From contig CM056738.1 of the NCBI GenBank assembly GCA_029844215.1, positions 61,161,593 to 61,225,592 on the forward strand: 64,000 nucleotides of DNA. Direction: 5' to 3'. Source of the DNA: Przewalskia tangutica. Taxonomy: Eukaryota > Streptophyta > Magnoliopsida > Solanales > Solanaceae. A model generated the notes under the pieces. The model was not told the origin of the DNA and ran no database searches. It saw only the letters and a list, made by a program, of their open reading frames with translations. The stretch's first letter is position 1; the number at the start of each line of letters is the position of its first letter. Below are positions 22,091 to 32,790 of the stretch, in pieces. A program made the translations under genes and the position numbers.

Positions 22091-23278
22091 TAACCGTAGA
22101 GAAGGCGATGAACACGCCATCGATCCGTAGGTGCGCTAAGCCGCGGTACCTCTCCTATAAGCACAGTCTCTCGTCACATGGCCCTGACGGCCGCAGGTGA
22201 AACAAGCACCAGTAAAAAGACGACATTCCCCGGGATGATGTTTGCCACATCGTGCACACTGAGGGGGACATGAATCCTGCTGGCTAGCACTCACGTATAC
22301 CGCGGAACGAAGCCCCGAGCTCGACCAGCTCGAATACCGAACGTCCCAAGATCGGGGGACCACTGCATCGGTGGAGGTACATAACTAGACTACTGCTGAG
22401 GCGGTCCGCCTCGAAAGTTACCAAAGGACCTCGCTGCTCGCCTCTCGCTGATCTCGGTCATTCCGCCGACCTCTCGTGCCTCACATCCTAGTGCATGAGC
22501 TTGCATGCGGGCAATGTCCATGCCGTACAAGAGCTACTCCTGCATAAGCCTCGCCAGTAATCATCCCGCCCGGTGACGTAGCGGTGTACTGCCCTCCATA
22601 TCGCTACTACGGAACATACCGAGCTAAAGAGTCGAACTCCACATTGTACTCTCTAACCGTCCGCCCGTCCTGCCTCAACGTCAAAAATCTGTTGGCCCGA
22701 GCCCTCCTCATCTGTGGGGGCAAGAAATGTGCAAGAAAAGCCCTTGAGAACTCGTCCCATACGGCTGGGAGTGCATGCTCTTCCCGGGACAACTCCCACG
22801 AATCCAACCACCAATCGCGGATCACGCGGTGATGCGAACAATACCACCGACCGCCTCGAGACTCGATCACTTATGATCCGTCAGAGTCGGATAAACTCGA
22901 GGTCATCCTCGCCTCTCGATCCATAACACTGGCGGGCTACAACTCCGAAAGTCCCGTAGCCTCAAGCTCGCTCGGGGTGAACTACGGGTGCTCACGGGCC
23001 GGAATCGCGATCCAGCCTATCCTCATATTCGCCACGACCACGGCGAATCGCCATCTCCTTGTACCCATCTCATCCGCTCCAGTGTGGACTGAGGCTCGTG
23101 TATCAGTAGTCTCGGCAGCCATCGCTGCGCTCAACTCTGCTGGTCCGTGGCGTCGCGAAACCCGCCGTCTAAGCACTGTCTCGTGATCGACGCTCGCGCT
23201 GCATTCTCTCTCAGATCTCACTATGACTCCTCGATCGCCTTGCCCATCTGGGCCTGGGTTGCCTTACGCGGAGGCATA
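22091..23278 (-). pseudogene. Gypsy A' gag
   Basis: The start M-P-P-R-K-A-T is at 23278, three bases from the B insertion. Readable parts are the gag core at 22607-22870 (W-E-L-S-R-E-E-H-A-L-P-A-V-W-D-E-F, F-L-P-P-Q-M-R-R-A, V-R-E-Y-N-V-E-F-D-S-L-A-R-Y-V-P) and the nucleocapsid at 22136-22363 (C-A-R-C-G-K-H-H-P-G-E-C, then knuckle C-F-T-C-G-R-Q-G-H-V-T-R-D-C). The frame shifts many times between these blocks, mostly at places where CAG/CTG or CC-GG triplets of the homologues are missing, so some breaks may be sequence error. The reading ends near G-G-R...; protease and later domains are absent. Confidence 0.8.
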
Positions 23279-23616
23279 ACTTGTTACACCCCGTAATTAC
23301 AGGACATATTTTAAGAACGTACGTGAGAACTCATAAGCGTCAAGATTTGAGACTTGTAAAAATTTAGCGGAATTAAGGAATTGTCGGAAAACGTATTATT
23401 GTGACGAATGGGAGGGCGACACGTGTCACCCCCCTTAGAGTACCTTGGACGAAATTGATCATGGACACAAGGGTCATTTGACCCTTGTTAGGAAGACAAG
23501 TCTTGCTAGCCTTAGAGCTTGACAACATTGACCAAGTCAATGACCCCACATTAGCCTTGATATTTGTTAAGACCTCATCCAAATCACCCATTTGTTTAGA
23601 TCTTAACCCTCCATTA

Positions 23617-23627
23617 CACTATATAAT
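23617..23627 (+). promoter_or_regulatory. Candidate TATA box, gypsy B LTR
   Basis: CTATATAATAC lies 335 bp into the LTR and is repeated at 28700-28710 in the 3' LTR. If used, it leaves a transcribed leader of about 2.9 kb before the primer site. Confidence 0.4.
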
Positions 23628-25561
23628 ACTAGTAGTGCAATACAAGCTTAATACTTAGCCAAAATTTCACACAATTTGAAGACTCCACATTGATAAGCTC
23701 TCGGGTTCATGGCACTTTGAAGAGCAAAAATTTTCGTTTCTTGTTCTTTAAGCCCCACACTTTAAACCAAGGTTCCTAAGTGTATTGTGAGTGTATCTCA
23801 ATAGAAAAATCTCGGAAAAAGATAGTTTTCGGGTTAGTCGCAAAGTGAAAACCTAGTGGCTTTCTAGGTTTTGGATTGAAGGTTTGAAGGAAAGTTGTTG
23901 GTATTGTTCTAAGGGTCTCAAGTAGCGGATTGAAGTGTCTTGAAGAGTCTCTAAGTTGCTAGGGAGCGACTTCGGATTTGGAATTGGATTAAGAATCGTT
24001 GAGGTATAATCTTGTTCTTTGAAAGTATTACAAGATTATTTGTTTTGTTGTTAGCTTTACTTGTTGCTAGCATGAAGTATGTGTTGAAGTTTATAAGGAT
24101 TATAGATCGATTGTAGTCTTGGAAATTCGAAATGAAATGTAGGCCATGTTAAGATGGATTACAATTTGATCGTTATTAGAAATCGTCGTATGTTACTTAC
24201 TTAAAGATTTTGGTTGTTATAATCAAATGCGACTTGATATCATGTTATGCTACCAATTTGGATTGAAATGGAAATTGGATAAGAATTGGTATTGTTGAAC
24301 TCAAGGTGGCCGAAATTGTACTTATAGTTGTAATAGTTTGTTTTTCATTTGTATTGGACTACCTTCTATATTGTGGTGAGCCAATTGGGGCTGTATGGTT
24401 ATTTAGTTGTATTGGACTACCTTATAGATTGTGGTGAGCCAATTGGGGCTGTTTGGTTATTGTATTCGGCCTTGAAAAAGGTGGCATTGTAGTAGAAACA
24501 AAGGAGGTGCTGTCCGATTTTCCGTAGAAATTGGCGACTTAGCACTTAGAATATTCTACGTTTGAAGTAAGAGGTTAATGGACGTATTGTGACCATGATA
24601 GGTTGAAGAACTAAGTATAGCGTATACTACTTGAAGAATGGGATAGCTCAAGGTTGAAGTACTTTGGAGCATTTTGCTACTTGTCGACAATCGTCGCGAG
24701 GTATGTGAACCTCTTCCTTCCTTTGGCATGATTCTATGTATGGAATATACCTGTGGTATCACTTCATGTTTCCTTATACTCTTAGAAGTTAAGAGGTAGT
24801 TGTGTGACCTACTCTATATAGAACTTTTCCTATCTTTAAGCATGACTAGTTGCACGTATGTAATACGGTAGACGTACAAGACTTTGACATTCTTTGTTAG
24901 CCTTATAAAATGCCAAGTCGGGTGAGTTAGGAAGTTAACTCACTTCTTTGAAAATATTAAGGATGTCTTAAGTCTTAGTAAAGTTAAGGGACTTGAAGAG
25001 TTTAGAAGTATGTGATACTTGTTCCGTTTTAAACGTATAAGTCCCTTGGATAGGAAATTGTTTTTGGCTAAGGCATAAAGTGAATATAACGGCTTTATGG
25101 GAAGTTAGTTATATTTTCTTTATGGAAAGATAAATGACTTGTTTTAAATGAAAAGGCAACTTGATTTTAAGGCATCAATTGCCTAAGGTTTTATAATAAA
25201 AGGAGTCACTTGAGTTCAAAAGGTTAAGAGACTAATTGTATTTTTTGAAAGTTAAGAGAATTGATTTGAAAGTATTTAATACTTGGTTTCAAAAAGTAGA
25301 AGTCTCTTGGTTAAAAAAAGAATGAGTTGGTCTAAAACCATAAAGGGTTATAACGGCTTTATGAAAGGTTAAAAGAATGGTTTTCTTCAGTAATGTAAGT
25401 AATGAAATGATTTGAAATAAAGAAGGGCAAACTGTTTTTAAGGTACCAGTTGCTTAGGGTTTTTAAGAAAGAAGTCACTTGTTTTAGAAGCCGGTAATTG
25501 TATTTCTAAAAAGGTATTGTGACTTGTCTTGAAAGGTGGATAGGACTTGATACTATAGTCG

Positions 25562-25860
25562 TTAGTATACGGGCAGACTATATGACATTATCGACCAGAA
25601 TGGGCAGGCGTATACCTTTACGGTCAGACTATATGACATTATCGACCAGAATGGGCCGCATTATACCTTACGCGCACTATATGACATTATCGACCAGAAT
25701 GGGCCGCAAGATACCTTACGCGCGGACTATATGACATTATCGACCGAGAATGGGCCGGCAAGATACCTTACGCGCACTATATGACATTATCGACCGTGAT
25801 CGGGCGGGCAAGATACCTTTACGCGCACTATGTGACCTTGATCGCGTCCCAGTTTGGGCC
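25562..25860 (+). repeat. 51-bp LTR minisatellite, B 5' LTR
   Basis: Six units contain CTATATGACATTATCGACC, then AATGGGC and ATACCTTACGCG. Unit length varies with indels in the GC-rich half. The partner array is at 30675-30965. Confidence 0.9.
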
Positions 25861-26312
25861 GGGTAGTGTAGGTGCCCCTCCTAAAAGGGCCGGATTATAC
25901 TTATGAAAGATAAGTAAGTTATACAGTAATGAACTTAATGATTTTTTTCCTAATCATGTACGTAAGAATGTGGCTATAGCTTTTTTATTAAGAATGGAAA
26001 AGATAATAATGTGCGATTAAGTTCATAAGTGGTAATGACACGGCAGGATCTGGTATGTATTTTTATACGTGTCCTTGTCATTCTTTTGTACAGTTATGAT
26101 CATTTCTTATCAGACGTCATTTCTGTTCCATATTCGCACTGTTGTTATCGACTTCTTCGGGCTGCGTTCATGCCCGCAGGTTTTAGGTACCCAGGTTGGC
26201 GATCCTTGCTCTTAGGATCTCGGTTCAGTTTTTGAGGGAAAGCTCCATTTGCTCCGGAGGCTTAGCTCTTGGTACGGTTTTCCCTGAAGTAGTAGATTCA
26301 TGTATATTCAGG

Positions 26313-26334
26313 TATGGCGGCCCCGTCCCGCCAC
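26313..26334 (+). other. U5 hairpin, B 5' LTR
   Basis: TGGCGG and CCGCCA arms are separated by a GC-rich loop. The partner copy at 31392-31413 keeps the full TGGCGGG/CCCGCCA stem. Confidence 0.5.
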
Positions 26335-26578
26335 AGTTGTTACGTTAAAACTCTTAGAGGTCTGTAGTCACATTTTGTGGGTCTGTTTGTAAAGAAATGA
26401 GGCAACTGCTTCGGTTGTACATATTTATGCCCAGGAAGGTAGCCCTATCGGCTAACCTGTTGTTTTACTCATTGTTTTACTTTATAAGGTTCATGTATGT
26501 TCACTGATTATCTCTCGATGTATACCAAAGGGTGCCTGGTAGGGCACGACCGCGATCCCGGTCGGGTCGTGACAAAAG

Positions 26579-26589
26579 TGGTATCGAGC
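26579..26589 (+). other. Primer binding site, gypsy B
   Basis: TGGTATCGAGC lies 4 bases after the LTR. It equals the iMet site of A with one A missing, and the same form occurs in A', C and D. Confidence 0.85.
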
Positions 26590-26635
26590 GATTAGTCCTC
26601 GGAAAGTGTCTACGCATCGTGTCTAGTAGAGTCTT

Positions 26636-26669
26636 GATTATCGGTGTGTTGTGCACCACATCTATAATC
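26636..26669 (+). other. Leader hairpin with GTGCAC loop, gypsy B
   Basis: GATTATCGGTGTG and CACATCTATAATC form 12 of 13 pairs (one G-U, one mismatch) around TTGTGCAC, 46 nt after the primer site. Confidence 0.65.
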
Positions 26670-26777
26670 GTGAGGCTGCAGGACATTTAGGATTAGTTTC
26701 CATTCTTCTCTTTCTAAGATCGCAAGAGAGTTGTCTTATTAGGTTGAATCCTCTCGACCTATTCTTATGAAACGATT

Positions 26778-28052
26778 ATGCCTCTTGAAGGCGACTGTGG
26801 CCCGAAGCGGCAAGGCAAAGCGGCAGGAGGCGTTAGAGGTACGCAGAGGGTTACCAGACTCGGCACGCACTATGCAGGGGTAGTAGGCGGGCGGCAGTTC
26901 ACCACGCCAGATAGAGGAGCCGAGAGCGGCGGTAGCTCCAGAGGTTCCGCACCGGCCCTCAGCCTGCGGCAGAGTACGAGATTATGGAGAATGATCGACT
27001 ATTGGCCGACATAGTGCGGGCAGCACGACAGTGAGCAGTAGCTAACCCTAGAGCCGGGGCCATGGATCCGGATTTTACGGTTGTCATCCGCCCGAGTTTT
27101 ATGGTTCGAGTGCGGGAAGATCCGCAGGAGTTCGTTCGGCAGCTACAGCGGACTATGCAGGTTCTTAAGGCTTCGGAGACAGAGTCTGTTATACTAGCCT
27201 CTTACCGGTTACGCGATATTGCGTTGAACTGGTTTGAGTCATGGGTGCTGACGAGAGGGGATGATGCTCTTCCAGCTGTTTGGGAGGAGTTCACAGAGGC
27301 CTTTATGGATCACTTTGCCTCCCGAGATGAGGAGGGCCAGAGATAGATTTTTGACCTTGAGGCAGAATGGAAGGACTATCAGGGAGTATAGCCTGGAGTT
27401 TGACTCATTGGCCAGGCATGCGCACACCATTGTAGCTAACATGGCGGATAGAGTTCATCGTTATGTGATGGGGCTAGACCGTCATATGATTACTGCATGC
27501 TTGGGGGTGGCTCTTCAGCCCGGTATGGACATTGCTAGGATGCAGGCCTATGCGCAGGGGATAGAGGATAGAGAGAGGGAGGATCAATTTGACTCAGGCC
27601 AGCCCAAGAGGGCCAAGACATCAGGGTCTCAGAGCAGTTTTAGAGGCGGACAGTCTCAGCAGCAGACTAGGTCTACATTGCAACCAGCACCGAGTGCTCC
27701 TCCACAGTTTTCCGGCGGGGGTTTTCACGACCACGGGAATGCAGGAGCCGGTCAGGTCTCTAGAGCTTCAGAGTCTCAGGGAGATGGGGGTTCCAGACAG
27801 TCGAGGCCACCTTTGCCTCAATGTGCCCAGTGTGGTAGGTTACATTCTGGGGTATGTCGCGCCGGTACGGGTGCTTGTTTTTCTTGTGGTCGTCTAGGCC
27901 ATATGTTAAGAGAGTGTCCTTATAGAGGGGGTCCTGGTGGGACAACACAGTCTACTGGATCAGTTGCGGGTTCTTCGCCTTCAATAGCTAGACAGGATGT
28001 CCATACACCGACAGGCCGTGGCAGAGGTCGTGGTGGAAGTTCCCAGCTTTAG
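26778..28052 (+). pseudogene. Gypsy B gag
   Basis: The start ATG at 26778 is placed by position relative to the leader hairpin. The N-terminal third is out of frame. The gag core follows (27062-27346: D-P-Q-E-F-V-R-Q-L-Q, W-F-E-S-W-V-L-T-R-G), then a frameshift near 27340. A long open frame from 27261 to a TAG at 28050 covers V-M-G-L-D-R-H, a Gln/Ser-rich stretch and the nucleocapsid with C-A-Q-C-G-R-L-H-S-G-V-C and knuckle C-F-S-C-G-R-L-G-H-M-L-R-E-C. Only a few residues of the gag-protease junction remain after it, so B encodes Gag-like protein at most. It would need enzymes in trans. Confidence 0.85.
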
Positions 28053-28364
28053 CGGTCCTTTGAACCGCCTATATGGTTTCAGGTATGTCCTTGACCCTTT
28101 AGAAACTTGTTTACATGATAAGTTATGGTATGTTTAAGTTTTATGAACAGATTATATTGAGACTATGTATATGTTAGAAGGAGTTGGAAGTACGAAAAGA
28201 TAATCTCTTTTGGGGCTTATGATGGACGGATAAGCATGTGCGAGGTACTAGGGCCATGTGTGGCATTATTAGTATGTCGTGTTTGTGAAAGGAAATTTTG
28301 TCGCCAATTATAAGTTTGACTCCGAAAGAACATTCGGGGACGAATGTTTCTAAGGGGGGAAGAA
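28053..28364 (+). other. Gypsy B noncoding tail and polypurine tract
   Basis: Protease homology stops within about 35 bases of the gag stop, at TTTCAG/GTATGTCC (about 28075-28090). Then comes a tail without coding potential, the inverted repeat ATTCGGGGACGAAT and the purine tract TAAGGGGGGAAGAA at 28351-28364. Confidence 0.8.
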
Positions 28365-31300
28365 TGTTACACCCCGTAATTACAGGACATGTTTTAAGAA
28401 CGTACGTGAGAACTCATAAGCGTCAAGATTTGAGACTTGTAAAAATTTAGCGGAATTAAGGAATTGTCGGAAAACATATTATCAGGATTTAATGGGAGGC
28501 GACACGTGTCACCCCCTTAGAGTACCTTGGACGAAATTGATCATGGACACAAGGGTCATTTGACCCTTGTTAGGAAGACAAGTCTTGCTAGCCTTAGAGC
28601 TTGACAACATTGACCAAGTCAATGACCCCACATTAACCTTGATATTTGTTAAGACCTCATCCAAATCACCCATTTGTTTAGATCTTAACCCTCCATTACA
28701 CTATATAATACTAGTAGTGCAATACAAGCTTAATACTTAGCCAAAATTTCACACAATTTGAAGACTCCACATTGATAAGCTCTCGGGTTCATGGCACTTT
28801 GAAGAGCAAAAATTTTCGTTTCTTGTTCTTTAAGCCCCACACTTTAAACCAAGGTTCCTAAGTGTATTGTGAGTGTATCTCAATAGAAAAATCTCGGAAA
28901 AAGATAGTTTTCGGGTTAGTCGCAAAGTGAAAACCTAGTGGCTTTCTAGGTTTTGGATTGAAGGTTTGAAGGAAAGTTGTTGGTATTGTTCTAAGGGTCT
29001 CAAGTAGCGGATTGAAGTGTCTTGAAGAGTCTCTAAGTTGCTAGGGAGCGACTTCGGATTTGGAATTGGATTAAGAATCGTTGAGGTATAATCTTGTTCT
29101 TTGAAAGTATTACAAGATTATTTGTTTTGTTGTTAGCTTTACTTGTTGCTAGCATGAAGTATGTGTTGAAGTTTATAAGGATTATAGATCGATTGTAGTC
29201 TTGGAAATTCGAAATGAAATGTAGGCCATATTAAGATGGATTACAATTTGATCGTTATTAGAAATCGTCGCATGTTACTTACTTAAAGATTTTGGTTGTT
29301 ATAATCAAAAGCGACTTGATATCATGTTATGCTACCAATTAGGATTGAAATGGAAATTGGATAAGAATTGGTATTGTTGAACTCAAGGTGGCGAAATTGT
29401 ACTTATAGTTGTAATAGTTTGTTTTTCATTTGTATTGGACTACCTACATATTGTGCGAGCCAATTGGGGCTGTATGGTTATTTAGTTGTATTGGACTACC
29501 TTATAGATTGTGGTGAGCCAATTGGGGCTGTTTGGTTATTGTATTCGGCCTTGAAAAAGGTGGCATTGTAGTAGAAACAAAGGAGGTGTTGTCCGATGTT
29601 AAAGTAGAAATTGGCGACTTAGCACTTAGAATATTCTACGTTTGAAGTAAGAGGTTAATGGACGTATTGTGACCATGATAGGTTGAAGAACTAAGTATAG
29701 CGTATACTACTTGAAGAATGGGATAGCTCAAGGTTGAAGTACTTTGGAGCATTTTGCTACTTGTCGACAATCGTCGCGAGGTATGTGAACCTCTTCCTTC
29801 CTTTGGCATGATTCTATGTATGGAATATACCTGTGGTATCACTTCATGTTTCCTTATACTCTTAGAAGTTAAGAGGTAGTTGTGTGACCTACTCTATATA
29901 GAACATTTCCTATCTTTAAGCATGACTAGTTGCACGTATGTAATACTGAGACGTCTGAAGACTTTGACATTCTTTGTTAGCCTTATAAAATGCCAAGTCG
30001 GGTGAGTTAGGAAGTTAACTCACTTCTTTGAAAATATTAAGGATGTCTTAAGTCTTAGTAAAGTTAAGGGACTTGAAGAGTTTAGAAGTATGTGATACTT
30101 GTTCCGTTTTAAACGTATAAGTCCCTTGGATAGGAAATTGTTTTTGGCTAAGGCATAAAGTGAATATAACGGCTTTATGGGAAGTTAGTTATATTTTCTT
30201 TATGGAAAGATAAATGACTTGTTTTAAATGAAAAGGCAACTTGATTTTAAGGCATCAATTGCCTAAGGTTTTATAATAAAAGGAGTCACTTGAGTTCAAA
30301 AGGTTAAGAGACTAATTGTATTTTTTGAAAGTTAAGAGAATTGATTTGAAAGTATTTAATACTTGGTTTCAAAAAGTAGAAGTCTCTTGGTTAAAAAAAG
30401 AATGAGTTGGTCTAAAACCATAAATGGTTATAACGGCTTTATGGGAAGTTGGTTATAACGGCTTTATGAAAGGTTAAAAGAATGGTTTTCTTGAAGAATG
30501 TAAGTAATGAAATGATTTGAAATAAAGAAGGCAAACTGCTTTTTAAGGTACCGATTGCTTAGGTTTTTAAGAAAGAAGTCACTTGTTTTAGAGTTCTAAT
30601 TGTATTTCTAAAAAGGTATTGTGACTTGTCTTGAAATGTGGAAAGGACTTGATACTATAGTCGTTAGTATACGGGCAGACTATATGACATTATCGACCCA
30701 GGAATGGGCCGGGCAGTATACCTTACGCGACTATATGACATTATCGACCCGGAATGGGCCGGGCAAGATACCTTACGCGCACTATATGACATTATCAACC
30801 CGGGAATGGGCGGGCGATACCTTTACGCGCACTATATGACATTATCGACCGAGAATGGGCCGGCAAGATACCTTTACGCGCGGACTATATGACATTATCG
30901 ACCCGTGATCGGGCCGCAAAGATACCTTACGCGCACTATGTGACCTTGATCGCGTCGATTGGGGTAGTGTAGTGCCCTCCTAAAAGGGGCGGATTATACT
31001 TATGAAAGATAAGTAAGTTATCTGATAATGAACTTAATGATTTTTCCTAATCATGCACGTAAGAATGTGGCTATAGCTTTTTATTAAGAATGGAAAAGAT
31101 AATAATGTGCGATTAAGTTCATAAGTGGTAATGACACGGGAGATCCGTATGTATTTTTATACGTGTCCTTGTCATTCTTTTGTACGATTATGATCTGCTT
31201 ATCAGACGTCATTTCTGTTCCATATTAAATTTTTGTTATCGACCCCTTCGGGTGCGTTCATGCCCGCAGTTTTAGGTACCAGTTGGCGATCCGCTCTTAG

Positions 31301-31647
31301 GATCTCGGTTGATTTTGAGGAAAGCTCCATTTGCTCGGAGGCTTAGCTCTGGTACGGTTTTCCACAAGTAGTAGATTCATGTATATTCAGGTATGGCGGG
31401 GCCTGTCCCGCCATTGTTACGTTAAAACTCTTAGAGGTGCAGTAGTCACATTTTGTGGGTCTGCTTTGTAAAGAAATGAGGCAAATCGCTTGTACATATT
31501 TATGCCTGGAAGGTAGCCCTATCGGCTAACTTTGTTGTTTTACTACATTGTTTTACTTTATAAGGTTCATGTATGTTCACTGATTATCTCGATGTATACT
31601 GTAAGGGTGCCTGTAGGGCACTGATCGCGATCCGGGTGGTCGTGACA
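28365..31647 (+). repeat. Gypsy B 3' LTR (3283 bp)
   Basis: This is the partner of 23282-26574, ending GGTCGTGACA at the A' flank. Confidence 0.93.
30675..30965 (+). repeat. 51-bp LTR minisatellite, B 3' LTR
   Basis: Six units with the same core as 25562-25860, but with a different set of small indels in each unit. Confidence 0.9.
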
Positions 31648-31756
31648 TAGCCGTAAAGGAAAGGAATACGTCGGAGGGTCCAATTTATCACACGCTCTAA
31701 GGCACGATCTCGGAATGAGAAGAATGGAAATCAATCCTAAATGCCTGCAGCCTCAC

Positions 31757-31790
31757 GATTATAGATGTGGTGCACAACACACCGATAATC
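31757..31790 (-). other. Leader hairpin with GTGCAC loop, A'
   Basis: In element sense GATTATCGGTGTG, loop TTGTGCAC, CACATCTATAATC. It lies 46 nt from the primer site at 31836-31846, on the far side of the B insertion from gag. Confidence 0.65.
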
Positions 31791-31835
31791 AAGACTCTAC
31801 TAGACACGGTCAGAGACACTTTCAGAGGACTAAGC

Positions 31836-31846
31836 GCTCGATACCA
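31836..31846 (-). other. Primer binding site, A'
   Basis: TGGTATCGAGC in element sense, 4 bases inside the 5' LTR. Confidence 0.85.
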
Positions 31847-32519
31847 CTTTTGTCACGACCAACCGGCCCGTGGATGGTGCCTTACCGGGCACCTAGTGAT
31901 ACAACATCGAGAAAATCAGCGGAAATAAAAACATGAACATGAATTAAGAGAAAAGATAAATAAGCAGCCAACCAAAGCAGTTGCCTTCATCCTATATACA
32001 TAAATACCCGAACGATTATCTTTTTACAAACCACGCCACAACAAAGGCATGCTGCACTCTAAGATTTTTACAACGGCTATGACGACAGTGGCCCCGCCAT
32101 ACCCACGAATGTATAAGAATCTAGACTGTGGTAACATACCAAAAGATAAGCCTCAAGGAACGGAGCTTCCCAACACGCTGAAATGTGATCCTATAAGCGG
32201 ATCGGCGATCGATGTACCTTTTACTGCGGCATGAACGCGGCCCAAGGAGGTCAAGATAACAGTACCAAGTATGTGAAATCAGAAATATCAGAAATGAAAT
32301 CATAATAGTCTATATAAAGCGGAGACATGTATGATAGCAAACTACGATCACAACATAAAGCGATCATGTCAAGTCGAGGACTCACGCCTCAAAGTCATCC
32401 TCATGCCCGTGGAACTTCTTCCTCACCGCCGGCAGCCTAGGTACAAATCATGTGATACGATAATGTGTCTCGGCCCATCTTATGGACCCAATATAGAAAC
32501 GTGTGGAATACATTCCCGG

Positions 32520-32790
32520 TTCATCTCATGAACCGGTAGTCGAGTGAAATACATTCCCGGATGAACCGGTAGTCAAGTGAAATACATTCCCGGATGAACC
32601 GGTAGTCAAGTGAAATACATTCCCGGATGAACCGGTAGTCAAGTGAAATACATTCCCGGATGAACCGGTAGTTGAGTGAAATACATTCCCGGATGAACCG
32701 GTAGTTGAGTGAAATACATTCCCGGATGAACCGGTAGTCAAGTGAAATACATTCCCGGATGAACCGGTAGTTGAGTGGAACACAATACTT
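32520..32790 (-). repeat. 33-bp LTR minisatellite, A' 5' LTR
   Basis: Eight very regular 33-bp units contain ATGAACCGGTAGT and AAGTGAAATACATTC. Because 33 is a multiple of three, repeated open frames appear in every phase; they are not genes. Confidence 0.95.

Larger units (their letters stand above)
23282..26574 (+). repeat. Gypsy B 5' LTR (3293 bp)
   Basis: It starts TGTTACACCCC and ends GGGTCGTGACA. It matches 28365-31647 base for base over long stretches. Differences cluster in the minisatellite and in the last 600 bp, at CAG/CTG sites. Confidence 0.93.
23282..31647 (+). mobile_element. Gypsy element B (gag-only), inserted in A'
   Basis: LTRs are at 23282-26574 and 28365-31647, with only 1.8 kb between them. 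The interior holds a primer site, leader hairpin, gag, a 280-bp tail and a polypurine tract. The LTR sequence (TGTTACACCCCGTAATTACAGG start) is a different family from A' and C and resembles fragment G. Flanks TAACT (23277-23281) and TAGCC (31648-31652) match at 3 of 5 positions. The first 1.2 kb of the two LTRs are nearly identical, so B is young despite the imperfect flanks. Confidence 0.9.

Noticed and set aside
25519..25734. Repeat protein with Y-M-T-L-S-T units
   Set aside because: This is a product of the 51-bp minisatellite, whose period is a multiple of three.
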